In this document: piece after piece, positions 17,232 to 25,711 of the stretch
How positions within the stretch are numbered: position 1 is the first letter of the stretch
Layout: each line of letters starts with the position of its first letter
DNA from: Thiodiazotropha sp040506705
GTDB lineage: Bacteria > Pseudomonadota > Gammaproteobacteria > Chromatiales > Chromatiaceae
NCBI GenBank assembly: GCA_040506705.1
Contig: JBEVWG010000046.1
Location: 1-64,000, forward strand
Direction of reading: 5' to 3'
DNA: 64,000 bases
The notes under the pieces: model-generated
What the model saw: only the letters and a program-made list of their open reading frames with translations
What the model was told of the DNA's origin: nothing
Databases searched by the model: none
Position numbers and translations under genes: made by a program

Positions 17232-17424
17232 CTTTTCTTGTCTCTTGCATGCTCATAATCAACGCAGATTGACGCTGCCAGAGACGTTCTGGAAGGCAAA
17301 AGCCTTTGGGCTGCAGAGAATCAGCTGGACGGATGAAATGTGTGCGCACAAATCTCATCACATGACTATACGACTTGGCTGAATCGGTGATTACTGGCTG
17401 TAAAGCTGTTTGTTTGTCAAACAT
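17224..17424 (-). CDS. Small unknown protein of the nifB operon
   Basis: 66-residue basic protein, family not recognised. It has one cysteine, no membrane segment, and a central FVRTHFIRPADSL followed by PERLWQRQSALIMS. The 11-bp spacing after fdxN and the 8-base overlap with nifO make it very likely to be translated. It may be a conserved small companion of nifO/fdxN, but that needs an alignment to decide. Confidence 0.7.
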   Translation of the reverse strand: MFDKQTALQPVITDSAKSYSHVMRFVRTHFIRPADSLQPKGFCLPERLWQRQSALIMSMQETRKDD

Positions 17425-17435
17425 GTTTAATCTCC

Positions 17436-17714
17436 TCAGCGTGACTGTATCTCGGCCATGACTTCTGTCATCCGCTCTGGTGGAATACCGGTAAGTGACC
17501 CTGGCGGGTTGGCTGGTTGAGAAAAGGGATCAAGAATTGCACCTTCAATTGGACAGATACTGACGCACTGCGGATCAGAAAAATCTCCTTCACACTCGGT
17601 ACACTTCTTAGCATCAATCTTAAAGTGAGGTCTCGCCTCAAATATCGCTTTGCTTGGACAGAGCGGTTCACAGGCCCAGCAGTTAACGCAGCTTTCTATA
17701 ATTTCGAATGACAT
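17436..17714 (-). CDS. fdxN: 2[4Fe-4S] ferredoxin FdxN
   Basis: 92-residue nif-type ferredoxin. Cluster one is CVNCWACEPLCPSKAI (about residues 9-24), and cluster two is the expanded CTECEGDFSDPQCVSICP (about 39-56). FdxN donates electrons to NifB and/or nitrogenase. Start placed at the ATG at 17714 (MSFEIIES) because AAGGAG lies just upstream; the longer frame from 17795 would overlap nifB. Ten bases separate it from nifB. Confidence 0.93.
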   Translation of the reverse strand: MSFEIIESCVNCWACEPLCPSKAIFEARPHFKIDAKKCTECEGDFSDPQCVSICPIEGAILDPFSQPANPPGSLTGIPPERMTEVMAEIQSR

Positions 17715-17724
17715 AGCTTGCTCC

Positions 17725-19233
17725 TTAGGCTCCGACCTGTAGTTTTCCGACCTGACTGGGTTTATCAAGCTGGCCGTTTTCAACCATCTCTGCATAGACC
17801 TTGGCTACAGCATCTTCGATCGGTTCCATGGCATGTTCACCATTGGGTTGGATACCGGATTCTTCCAGCATCTCCCATGGCTCATAACCAATTTTTGAAC
17901 AGAGCACTGCTTCGCACCCTTCAAGAACACGTATTATCTTCTGCAAGGTAGTTTCAGCATCACCACAGGTATCTCCACCTGAGCAATAGAGATCTACTTT
18001 TCTGTGTCCGATGAAACGAACATCTGTGGTTGAGGCTTCGTAGACAAGAAACTCTTTGGCATGACCAAAATGCTGATTAATGACACCACCACCACTGCTA
18101 GCTACAGCCATCAGTACCGGACGGGTCTCTTTTTTGCGTTTCGTTAAGGCAGTCAATGGAATAAAAGTCTCATTGGAACTTTGCTTCTGTGCTTCACGCT
18201 TGGCTTCGACCTCAGCCTGATAATCGACACGTTTTTTCATTGCTTCTTCATAATCAACATCCATCAGTTCAACCTTATCCATGGTGAACTCATCGCCTCG
18301 ATCTTCTCCCAGCATGCCTACAGCATCAGCTCGGCATTGGCGACAGTGGCGCATCATATTCATGTCGCCGGCACACTTGTCCTGCAGTACCTGAAGTTCG
18401 TCGTGGGTAGGGCCACGCTGGCCCATAACACCATAAAACGTACCGTGCTCAGCTTCTGCAATCAGCGGCATAACGTTATGTAGAAAAGCGCCCTTCTCCT
18501 TGACTACCTTACTTACCTCTTCCAGGTGTTCATCATTGACACCAGGAATCATCACTGAGTTGACCTTAACCAGAATGCCACGATCAGTAAGCATCTGTAG
18601 TCCTTTCTGTTGCTGCTCGATAAGGATTTTTGCGCCTTTGCGACCTTTGATGCGGCGATTGTTCCAGAAGATCCAGGGATAGATCTTCGCCCCGACATCA
18701 GGATCTACGCAGTTGATGGTAATGGTTACATGGTCAATATTGTGTTTGCACAGCTCTTCGACTTGATCAGGAAGAGTCAGTCCATTGGTAGAGACACAGA
18801 GCTTGATATCGGGAGCCTTTTCGGTCAATTGACGAAAGGTATCAAATGTACGCTCAGGATTGGCCAAAGGGTCACCAGGACCGGCAATACCCAAAACTGT
18901 CATTTGTGGGATATTGGCCGCGACAGCCATAACCTTTTTTACAGCCTGATCCGGAGTCAACAGCTCAGATACAACACCGGGTCGTGATTCATTGGCGCAA
19001 TCATATTTTCGGTTACAGTAGTGACACTGAATATTACAGGCTGGAGCAACTGCCACATGCATACGGGCGAAATGGTGATGCGCCTCTTCAGAATAACAGG
19101 GGTGGTTGTGTACCTTCTCCCTGATATTATCAGGTAGATGCGACAGTTGATCGTTACTCCCGCCGCAACCGGATGCACTGCACCCACTTTCAGCTGAGGT
19201 ATCTGCTGTTTGACCAATCACTTTCAATTCCAT
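17725..19233 (-). CDS. nifB: FeMo-cofactor biosynthesis radical SAM protein NifB
   Basis: NifB makes NifB-co, the 8Fe-9S-C precursor of FeMo-co, by radical SAM chemistry. The radical SAM motif is CNIQCHYCNRKYDC (C-x3-C-x2-C), with a C-terminal NifX-like domain (about residues 370-480, GGGVINQHFGHAKEF). 502 residues from the second of two adjacent ATGs at 19233, 7 bases after GGGAGG; the ATG at 19236 is equally possible. First gene of the operon running to draG. Its promoter region carries a sigma-54 site and two NifA boxes arranged as a large palindrome. Confidence 0.97.
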   Translation of the reverse strand: MELKVIGQTADTSAESGCSASGCGGSNDQLSHLPDNIREKVHNHPCYSEEAHHHFARMHVAVAPACNIQCHYCNRKYDCANESRPGVVSELLTPDQAVKKVMAVAANIPQMTVLGIAGPGDPLANPERTFDTFRQLTEKAPDIKLCVSTNGLTLPDQVEELCKHNIDHVTITINCVDPDVGAKIYPWIFWNNRRIKGRKGAKILIEQQQKGLQMLTDRGILVKVNSVMIPGVNDEHLEEVSKVVKEKGAFLHNVMPLIAEAEHGTFYGVMGQRGPTHDELQVLQDKCAGDMNMMRHCRQCRADAVGMLGEDRGDEFTMDKVELMDVDYEEAMKKRVDYQAEVEAKREAQKQSSNETFIPLTALTKRKKETRPVLMAVASSGGGVINQHFGHAKEFLVYEASTTDVRFIGHRKVDLYCSGGDTCGDAETTLQKIIRVLEGCEAVLCSKIGYEPWEMLEESGIQPNGEHAMEPIEDAVAKVYAEMVENGQLDKPSQVGKLQVGA

Positions 19234-19291
19234 CATCCGGCCTCCCAATAGCGACGCAATGAGGTGGTTTTTTACGTTTGGTAGGGATAAT

Positions 19292-19306
19292 GCAATCTGC
19301 GTGCCT
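19292..19306 (-). promoter_or_regulatory. Sigma-54 promoter of nifB
   Basis: The minus-strand 15-mer AGGCACGCAGATTGC differs from the -24/-12 consensus only at the first base. It is 58 bases upstream of the nifB start and is the only promoter seen for the nifB-fdxN-nifO-fprA-fdx-fdx-nifQ-draG series. Confidence 0.9.
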
Positions 19307-19366
19307 AGTTTTTAATACTGGCTATCTTATTGTTATTATTGTAATTTTTTTGTTGTTTTAAGGATT

Positions 19367-19417
19367 CTGTCGCATTGCATACAGGGCATTCAATGGTCCC
19401 TGTATGACAAGCGACAG
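19367..19417. promoter_or_regulatory. Tandem NifA boxes within a 51-bp dyad upstream of nifB
   Basis: Two TGT-N10-ACA boxes at 19368-19383 and 19401-19416, 33 bp apart (about three helical turns), 61 and 94 bases upstream of the -24 element. Together they form one symmetric structure: outer arms CTGTCGC/GCGACAG and inner arms ATACAGGG/CCCTGTAT, all centred on 19392. No T-run follows on the minus strand, so it is not a standard terminator for nifA despite lying 8 bases past the nifA stop. Confidence 0.85.
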
Positions 19418-19424
19418 AACCAGC

Positions 19425-20990
19425 TTACATCTGACGCACTTTAATATTCAGGGTCTGAATTCGATAGCCAATCTGCCTTGGGGTCATACCGAGCAGTCTC
19501 GCAGCCTTGGCCTGAACCCAACCCGCTTGCTCCAATGCGGCAATAACCCGTTCACGCTCATCAAGATCCGGGTCATCTATATCAATCTTGTTGTTATCGG
19601 GAACTGGTGTGTAGCCCTGCTCTGATAGCGGTTTCAAGCCACTGAGGTTGACTGCTTTTTCGTCAATCTGTCCTTCTCCGCTCATGACAGCTGCCCGTTC
19701 CAGACAGTTTTCCAGTTCACGAACATTTCCCGGCCAGTCATGGTGCATCAGCAACCGCACGGCACCATCATTGATAGACAATTCGCGCCCCTGATTCTTG
19801 GAGATCTTAGTAACCAGAAATCGAGCCAGATCGTTAATATCTTCTTTACGATCACGTAGCGCCGGCATCTGTATTGGCATAACATTCAGTCGATAGTAGA
19901 GATCCTCTCTGAAGCTGCCCTCTTGTACTTCAGATTCCAAGTCTTTGTTTGTAGCCGCAACGACTCGAACATCAACAACATGAGTTTTAGCACCACCAAC
20001 CCGCTCAAATTCACCTTCCTGTAGTACACGAAGCAGTTTTGCCTGAAACGCAGGGCTGATTTCTCCGATTTCATCAAGAAATATGGTACCGCCATGAGCC
20101 TGTTCGAAGCGCCCTTTTCGTTGATTGACTGCGCCAGTAAATGCCCCTTTCTCGTGCCCAAACAGTTCTGACTCCAATAGGGTATCGGGTAGTGCAGCAC
20201 AATTGAGTTTGATAAATGGCCCGTTGCTTCTGGGTGAGTTGTAGTGAATGGCATTGGCAATCAGCTCTTTTCCGGTTCCGGATTCACCACGAACCAATAC
20301 AGTGGTATTCCATTTAGCAACCTGGCGAACCTGCTCAAAAATCACTCGCATACTTGGTGTATGACCGACCATATTTGAAAAACCATGTTCGCCACGAACT
20401 TTACGCCGCAGCGAGTCCCGCTCATTTTTAAGGGCCAACTGTTCGTCTTCCACTTTTTTGGCAAGTCGAACACTCTGACCAATCAGATTCCCGACCATCT
20501 TCAAAAAGCGTTCATGTATTTTCAGCAGGCCGATGCTGCCTAGTGGTTGTGCAGCCAGTACACCTGCTGTTCGCTCCCCTATGAGGATAGGAACACCAAC
20601 AAATGGCAATTCGGGATCGTAGACACCTAATCGATCAAGAAAACGATCTTCATCTGATATTCGCCGTACAACCAGCGGTTCACCACTAGCCATGATCGCA
20701 CCTACAACACCTTCACCAGGCTTGTAGCGAACCGTGTTGAAAGGTGCAGGGTTTTCATGCAAAGCAGTAACAAACAGCTCGCCACTGGTATCATCCTGTA
20801 GACAGATCATTCCATGCCTCAGTTTTGCGGTATCACTGAGCCGACTGAGAACTTCAGTCAATGTCTCTCTGAAATCGAGAGATCGACTTAACACCTGACT
20901 AACCTGATACAGGCTCTCCAGCTCTGATTCCAGTACAGCACTGTTATTTGCTGCAACTGAAGTATCGATCTGTGTATCTGTCGAAGTCAT
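19425..20990 (-). CDS. nifA: Nif-specific sigma-54 activator NifA
   Basis: Bacterial enhancer-binding protein that activates nif promoters with RpoN. 521 residues: N-terminal GAF domain (about 25-185), AAA+ domain (about 205-435) with Walker A GESGTGKE, the sigma-54 contact loop GAFTGA and Walker B IFLDEIGE, then a Fis-type helix-turn-helix at the C-terminus (AKAARLLGMTPRQIGYRI). There is no cysteine-rich linker between AAA+ and DNA-binding domains, consistent with the NifL-regulated class rather than the intrinsically oxygen-sensitive class. Its ATG overlaps the nifL stop (TAATG), ensuring coupled synthesis. Confidence 0.97.
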   Translation of the reverse strand: MTSTDTQIDTSVAANNSAVLESELESLYQVSQVLSRSLDFRETLTEVLSRLSDTAKLRHGMICLQDDTSGELFVTALHENPAPFNTVRYKPGEGVVGAIMASGEPLVVRRISDEDRFLDRLGVYDPELPFVGVPILIGERTAGVLAAQPLGSIGLLKIHERFLKMVGNLIGQSVRLAKKVEDEQLALKNERDSLRRKVRGEHGFSNMVGHTPSMRVIFEQVRQVAKWNTTVLVRGESGTGKELIANAIHYNSPRSNGPFIKLNCAALPDTLLESELFGHEKGAFTGAVNQRKGRFEQAHGGTIFLDEIGEISPAFQAKLLRVLQEGEFERVGGAKTHVVDVRVVAATNKDLESEVQEGSFREDLYYRLNVMPIQMPALRDRKEDINDLARFLVTKISKNQGRELSINDGAVRLLMHHDWPGNVRELENCLERAAVMSGEGQIDEKAVNLSGLKPLSEQGYTPVPDNNKIDIDDPDLDERERVIAALEQAGWVQAKAARLLGMTPRQIGYRIQTLNIKVRQM

Positions 20991-22636
20991 TAAGACTTTT
21001 CCTCCATACCACTAACTGGAAGTCTGACAAAGACGCGACATCCGCCGTAAAAGTCAGGATCGATTTCCATACTGCCTCCATGCCCGATAACGATCTCCTG
21101 AGACATTGTCAGTCCCATGCCTGCGTGTTCTTTTGGCTGTTCCCATCCACAAAAGAAAGGTTCAAACACTTTCAAACGTTGTGTCTTGGGTACACCTAAT
21201 CCGTTATCCATAATTTCTATTACCAGTTCCTGATTTTCAACACTTGTCTGGATACGTATTTCGCGGTAATCCTGCTTCGCTTCTATAACGGCTTTAATCG
21301 CGTTATCAATGAGATATTTGAATAGTCCACGCAGTGAATTGATACGACCCGACACCGCAGGTAATACATTCGCAGGCCTCCAGTCCACAACAATGCTCGC
21401 AGACAGAAGACTTTCAGTGGATAGTTTCAACACCTCATGCAGTAGCTCATTGATGTTTACCAAGCTCTCATCTTCCATCACAGGACTGGGTAAAGCTTCG
21501 TGTAGACTGTCCATCGCCTCATCGCCACTTTTCAAAGCTTGCTGCAATACTATGCGCATCCCCATATCCTCCTGGCTTGCAGCAGGCATGGCCAATGCAG
21601 CCTTGATGACATTCAATGGGGCTTGAATCTTGAATATGGCGCCGGAGATCGCTTCGCGCATGGTTTGTACCATCTGCTGCTCCGCCATATTGGCACGGAT
21701 CATATTCAGTCGTGCTTCTTGAATACGATTGCGACTGCTAGTAACTTCATTGGCAATCAACAGCAGACAGCACCGAGTCTCCTCCTGTTGTTTGAAATAG
21801 TGTTGGGCTGCTTCGTCCAACTCAGGCAGATGTACACCTGAACAGGCGAACCATCTTGGACTAACCCCTCCAGGCGGATCCAGTCTTACATCCACATTTG
21901 TAAAGCCATTGCCGACTTGGCAGACCTTACCCAGATCAAAGCCTATCTGTTGCTCTAGAGCTTCTAAAAAAACTGTTGTGGGTTCTACACCTCTAAAATC
22001 CCCCATCAAGGCTTTGTAAGCATGATTATCCAGTAACACTTTCCCATCTGCAGCCACTACAGCCACCACCATAGGTGCTGCATTCAGTGCTGCTTCGGTA
22101 AGATTTTTTTGAAACTTTAAACGCTGCTCCAGCTGGTGCATCTCAGTAACATCACGGTGCATACCAAGAAAAAACGCAGTTTGACCTTTACTGTTGTTCA
22201 CCGGAGAGATGATAAGTTCAGCGAGATACTCCTCACTGGATTTACGATGGTTGACAAGAGTACCGTGCCAAACCTCGTTTTTCTGAATAGTCTCCCAAAG
22301 CTCTCTGTAGATCGATTCTGGAGTCGATTTACTCGATAGTACCGACTCATTCTTACCTATCACCTCTTCCCTGGAATAGCCGGTTAGCATCTCAAACGCG
22401 CTATTAACATAGAGGATTCGTGCCGTAGGATCGGTGATTGATATCGCGATGGGTGCTTGTTCAACTGATTCGAAAAAGAGCTTTGGTGGTAAAAACTGAT
22501 TACTGTCCAGATTCCCGAATGCCTCGAGGATTTCATCCGGCGTTCCTTCAGGAGGAGAGGCAAGAAAGTCATTAATCCTGTCGACAACATCGCTGTTAGT
22601 AGATTTTATTTTTCGTTGGATCATAACTGCGATCAT
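20990..22636 (-). CDS. nifL: NifL, redox/nitrogen-sensing anti-activator of NifA
   Basis: NifL binds and inhibits NifA in the presence of oxygen or fixed nitrogen. 548 residues: PAS1 (about 60-165, with NSAFEMLTGYSREEVIGKN, the FAD-binding redox sensor), PAS2 (about 180-290), a central helical region lacking a clear phospho-accepting histidine (QAPLNVIKAAL), and a GHKL ATPase domain (about 430-545) with DNAIKAV, DNGLGVP and GMGLTMS boxes. Start at 22636; an ATG four codons later is an alternative. Divergent from rnfA with a shared 326-bp control region. Confidence 0.95.
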   Translation of the reverse strand: MIAVMIQRKIKSTNSDVVDRINDFLASPPEGTPDEILEAFGNLDSNQFLPPKLFFESVEQAPIAISITDPTARILYVNSAFEMLTGYSREEVIGKNESVLSSKSTPESIYRELWETIQKNEVWHGTLVNHRKSSEEYLAELIISPVNNSKGQTAFFLGMHRDVTEMHQLEQRLKFQKNLTEAALNAAPMVVAVVAADGKVLLDNHAYKALMGDFRGVEPTTVFLEALEQQIGFDLGKVCQVGNGFTNVDVRLDPPGGVSPRWFACSGVHLPELDEAAQHYFKQQEETRCCLLLIANEVTSSRNRIQEARLNMIRANMAEQQMVQTMREAISGAIFKIQAPLNVIKAALAMPAASQEDMGMRIVLQQALKSGDEAMDSLHEALPSPVMEDESLVNINELLHEVLKLSTESLLSASIVVDWRPANVLPAVSGRINSLRGLFKYLIDNAIKAVIEAKQDYREIRIQTSVENQELVIEIMDNGLGVPKTQRLKVFEPFFCGWEQPKEHAGMGLTMSQEIVIGHGGSMEIDPDFYGGCRVFVRLPVSGMEEKS

Positions 22637-22678
22637 CCTAGTGCGAATGTAGAAAAACTGAACATAGCTAAGGTTATA

Positions 22679-22693
22679 GCAAAACCCATACCA
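22679..22693 (-). promoter_or_regulatory. Candidate sigma-54 promoter of nifLA
   Basis: TGGTATGGGTTTTGC on the minus strand keeps GG at -24 and TTGC at -12 at correct spacing but deviates in the CAC part. It is 43 bases upstream of the nifL start. Two NifA-type boxes follow upstream. Confidence 0.6.
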
Positions 22694-22733
22694 TCGCTGA
22701 TTACAGAGGTGAGAACCATTAGATAGCCCCCGT

Positions 22734-22782
22734 TGTCGCTAACTCTACAAAGTAACCGCCGCAATCTGTTGCGAAACCTACA
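22734..22782. promoter_or_regulatory. Pair of NifA boxes shared by nifLA and rnf
   Basis: Two TGT-N10-ACA boxes at 22734-22749 and 22767-22782, 33 bp apart, the same spacing as at nifB. Both carry the fuller TGT-N4-T-N5-ACA form on the minus strand. They lie 41 and 74 bases from the nifL-side sigma-54 candidate and 131 or more bases from the rnf-side candidate, so they may drive both directions. Confidence 0.75.
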
Positions 22783-22912
22783 AAGCAATGGATGATCCTT
22801 TTCGGTGCATTTCCGCACTAAAACAGTGCTTATTCAAATTAACCCATGAATACAGCGCTCTAAGCCACTGATCAAGACATACATGATCTAATTATCTGAT
22901 TTTTTAGATGAT

Positions 22913-22927
22913 TGGCATATTTTTTGT
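22913..22927 (+). promoter_or_regulatory. Candidate sigma-54 promoter of rnf operon
   Basis: TGGCATATTTTTTGT keeps the -24 TGGCA but ends in TTGT instead of TTGC at -12. It is 36 bases ahead of the chosen rnfA start and downstream of the shared NifA boxes. Confidence 0.5.
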
Positions 22928-22962
22928 TGGGTAATAATCATCACAGTAAAGCGATGCTATTC

Positions 22963-23541
22963 ATGGACTATATACTGATCATTCTTTCTACGGCTTTGGT
23001 CAACAACGTTGTGTTGGTCAAGTTTCTCGGTTTGTGTCCCTTAATGGGAGTATCCAACAAGCTCGATTCTGCCCTGGGTATGGGGTTGGCCACAACTTTT
23101 GTGCTTACCCTTGCAGCCTTTGCAAGCTGGTTGTTGGAACACTTTGTACTACAACCCCTGGATCTGGGATTTCTGCGAATACTGACCTTCATCCTGGTTA
23201 TCGCTGTGGTGGTTCAGTTCACAGAGATGGTAGTGCGTAAAACTTCGCCAGCGCTCTACCAGGTACTTGGCATCTTCCTTCCATTGATCACCACAAACTG
23301 CGCCGTATTAGGTGTTGCCTTACTGAATGTGCAACAGGAAAACAGCTTTCTGGCCAGTCTACTCTATGGTTTCGGTTCTGCACTCGGTTTTACATTGGTA
23401 CTGGTGATGTTCGCCGGTTTGCGTGAGCGTCTGGCGTTGGCGAATGTTCCCCAAGTTTTCAGCGGTGCCCCAATTGCTTATGTCGTCGCTGGCCTGATGT
23501 CTCTAGCCTTCATGGGATTTGCTGGTTTAACCAGCAATTGA
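22963..23541 (+). CDS. rnfA: Rnf complex subunit RnfA
   Basis: Integral membrane subunit of the Rnf complex, which uses ion-motive force to drive electrons from NADH to ferredoxin for nitrogenase. 192 residues with six hydrophobic helices; signatures NNVVLVKFLGLCPLMGVS and, later, LPLITTNCAVLGVAL contain the membrane Fe-S cysteines shared with RnfE. Start placed at MDYILI (ATG 22963), matching the family; earlier in-frame ATGs give a non-homologous leader and overlap the candidate promoter. Confidence 0.95.
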   Translation: MDYILIILSTALVNNVVLVKFLGLCPLMGVSNKLDSALGMGLATTFVLTLAAFASWLLEHFVLQPLDLGFLRILTFILVIAVVVQFTEMVVRKTSPALYQVLGIFLPLITTNCAVLGVALLNVQQENSFLASLLYGFGSALGFTLVLVMFAGLRERLALANVPQVFSGAPIAYVVAGLMSLAFMGFAGLTSN

Positions 23542-23669
23542 CCTGAACATACCGGAGAGGCCCTTAAATGGAGAACTCAATGAATGAAAAGCACATTGAT
23601 CTATATCGATCGACAATCTCAGTGAATCAAACCATTCACTGTGAGCGTAACCGATAGCAAGGAGAATCG

Positions 23670-24203
23670 ATGATGGTTTCTGCAATCCTTATTCTGACTG
23701 CACTAGGCGTCACTATGGGCGCGATGCTGGGGATAGCATCAAAATATCTGGCTGTAGAGGGAAATCCACTTCAGCAAGAGATTGAAGAACTGCTTCCCGG
23801 ATCTCAATGTGGCCAATGCGGTTATCCTGGCTGTACACCTGCTGCAGAGGCAGTAACCCAGGGTGAAGCCCCAGTAACCATGTGCCCCCCAGGTGGCAAG
23901 GCACTGGCAGAAGCCCTGGCAGAAAAAATGGGAGTCAGCATAGACCTCTCCTCAGTTGAGGAGAAAGAGCCGATGATCGCCTTTGTTCATGAAAACCTTT
24001 GTGTCGGCTGCACCAAGTGTTTCAAACGTTGCCCTACCGATGCCATTTTAGGTGGACCTAAACAGATACATGCTGTATTTGCTGATGCCTGTACAGGTTG
24101 TGAGAAATGTTATGACGTCTGTCCAACAGAGTGTATCGAGATGCGTCCGATCAAGAAGACTCTGCAGACATGGTATTGGCCAGAACCAGCCAAGGTGGCC
24201 TAA
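23670..24203 (+). CDS. rnfB: Rnf complex subunit RnfB
   Basis: Membrane-anchored Fe-S protein of the Rnf complex. 177 residues: an N-terminal helix (1-25), the 4Fe-4S domain CGQCGYPGC (about residues 49-57), then two ferredoxin clusters CVGCTKCFKRCP and CTGCEKCYDVCP. The ATG follows a GGAGAATCG site; the next codon is also ATG. A 128-bp spacer after rnfA contains only a short untitled frame. Confidence 0.95.
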   Translation: MMVSAILILTALGVTMGAMLGIASKYLAVEGNPLQQEIEELLPGSQCGQCGYPGCTPAAEAVTQGEAPVTMCPPGGKALAEALAEKMGVSIDLSSVEEKEPMIAFVHENLCVGCTKCFKRCPTDAILGGPKQIHAVFADACTGCEKCYDVCPTECIEMRPIKKTLQTWYWPEPAKVA

Positions 24204-24205
24204 TC

Positions 24206-25711
24206 ATGACAACAGCCAACATGTTTAAACTGTTCAAGATTCGTGGCGGTGTTCATCCTGATGATAAGAAAAGACTGAGTGCAGATCAGGCGATAGAAAA
24301 GCTGCCAATGCCATCACTTTTGCATATTCCTCTGCAGCAGCACATTGGTGCACCAGCTGAACCACTGGTCAGGCGTGGTGAGGAAGTTAAAAAGGGTCAA
24401 CTGCTAGCACGCAATCAGGGCGCCATTTCCGCGCCAGTTCACGCCCCAACCTCCGGACGGATAATGGGTGTAGGTGGATATCCAGCACATCATGCTTCTG
24501 GACTATCGGTCAGAACCATTACCTTGAAGCCGGACGGTAAAGATGAGTGGATCGACACTCTCGATCCATCTGATGACCCATTTTCTCTTGCCCCGGAAGA
24601 GATCGCTGATCGAGTAGCTCGTGCAGGTATTGTCGGGATGGGCGGCGCGACCTTTCCATCTGCGGTAAAGCTGAATCTTCGCAAGCGCTATCAGCTACAC
24701 ACCCTGGTTATCAACGGTGCTGAGTGTGAGCCCTATCTAACCTGTGATGATCGCTTGATGCGTGAACAACCAAAACAGGTTCTTGATGGCGTAAAACTGA
24801 TGGCCAAAGCGCTGGATGTTGACCACGTACTATTCGCCATTGAAAACAACAAACCTGAAGCACTGGCTGCGATACGCGAAGCAGCCAGTGATAGCGACAT
24901 GATCTCTGTAGTAGGACTTCCAACCCGTTATCCAATGGGTTCAGAGAAGCATCTGGTACAGACCTTGGTTGGTAAGGAGACACCTGCTCGCGGACTCACA
25001 GCAGATATCGGAGTGGTCGTACATAACGTTGCTACCGCACGGGCTGTGCATGACGCAATATTTTCAGGTCATCCACTTCTCTCCAGAATCATGACAGTAA
25101 CCGGTGGTGCCGTTCAACAGCCAAAGAATGTCGACGTACTGATTGGTACCCCGCTCTCAAATCTAGTCGATTTCTGCGGGGGTTTCACTCAAACCCCTGA
25201 GCGCCTGGTGAGTGGAGGCCCAATGATGGGACAACCTCTACCCAGTACCAGGGTTCCAGCAGTTAAAGGCAGTAACGGCCTGCTTGCCCTCTCTACTGAA
25301 GAGGTCAAAGCCTCTGATGAGATGCCCTGTATTAGATGCGCAAGCTGTGTCAATGCCTGTCCTTGTGGACTTGTCCCTCTCGAGATGGCAAACCATATAA
25401 GGGGTGGAAGTCTCGACACTTCGGTCAAACTGGGTTTACTGGACTGCATCGCTTGTGGCTCTTGTGCCTATGTCTGCCCTTCCCATATTCCACTTGTTCA
25501 ATACTTCAACTATGCCAAGGGTGAACTGGCAGCCAGACAGCGCTCTCAACACAAACAGATAGAGACCAAACGCCTTACGGAATTAAGAAGCGAGCGCATG
25601 GAGCGAATCAAAAAAGCGAAACGCGAAGCGATGATGAAGCGTAAAAAGGAGATGGAAGCAAAGAAGAAAAGAGAGGCTGAGAAGTCTGCAGTTGAAGGGG
25701 CAGAATCATGA
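24206..25711 (+). CDS. rnfC: Rnf complex subunit RnfC
   Basis: Peripheral NADH/flavin and Fe-S subunit, the electron entry or exit module of Rnf. 501 residues: N-terminal barrel-sandwich region, a GIVGMGGATFPS nucleotide-binding loop (about residue 138), two 4Fe-4S motifs CIRCASCVNACP and CIACGSCAYVCP (about 373 and 412), and a Lys/Arg/Glu-rich coiled tail of about 60 residues. The chosen ATG begins 2 bases past the rnfB stop; the longer frame overlaps rnfB. Confidence 0.95.
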   Translation: MTTANMFKLFKIRGGVHPDDKKRLSADQAIEKLPMPSLLHIPLQQHIGAPAEPLVRRGEEVKKGQLLARNQGAISAPVHAPTSGRIMGVGGYPAHHASGLSVRTITLKPDGKDEWIDTLDPSDDPFSLAPEEIADRVARAGIVGMGGATFPSAVKLNLRKRYQLHTLVINGAECEPYLTCDDRLMREQPKQVLDGVKLMAKALDVDHVLFAIENNKPEALAAIREAASDSDMISVVGLPTRYPMGSEKHLVQTLVGKETPARGLTADIGVVVHNVATARAVHDAIFSGHPLLSRIMTVTGGAVQQPKNVDVLIGTPLSNLVDFCGGFTQTPERLVSGGPMMGQPLPSTRVPAVKGSNGLLALSTEEVKASDEMPCIRCASCVNACPCGLVPLEMANHIRGGSLDTSVKLGLLDCIACGSCAYVCPSHIPLVQYFNYAKGELAARQRSQHKQIETKRLTELRSERMERIKKAKREAMMKRKKEMEAKKKREAEKSAVEGAES

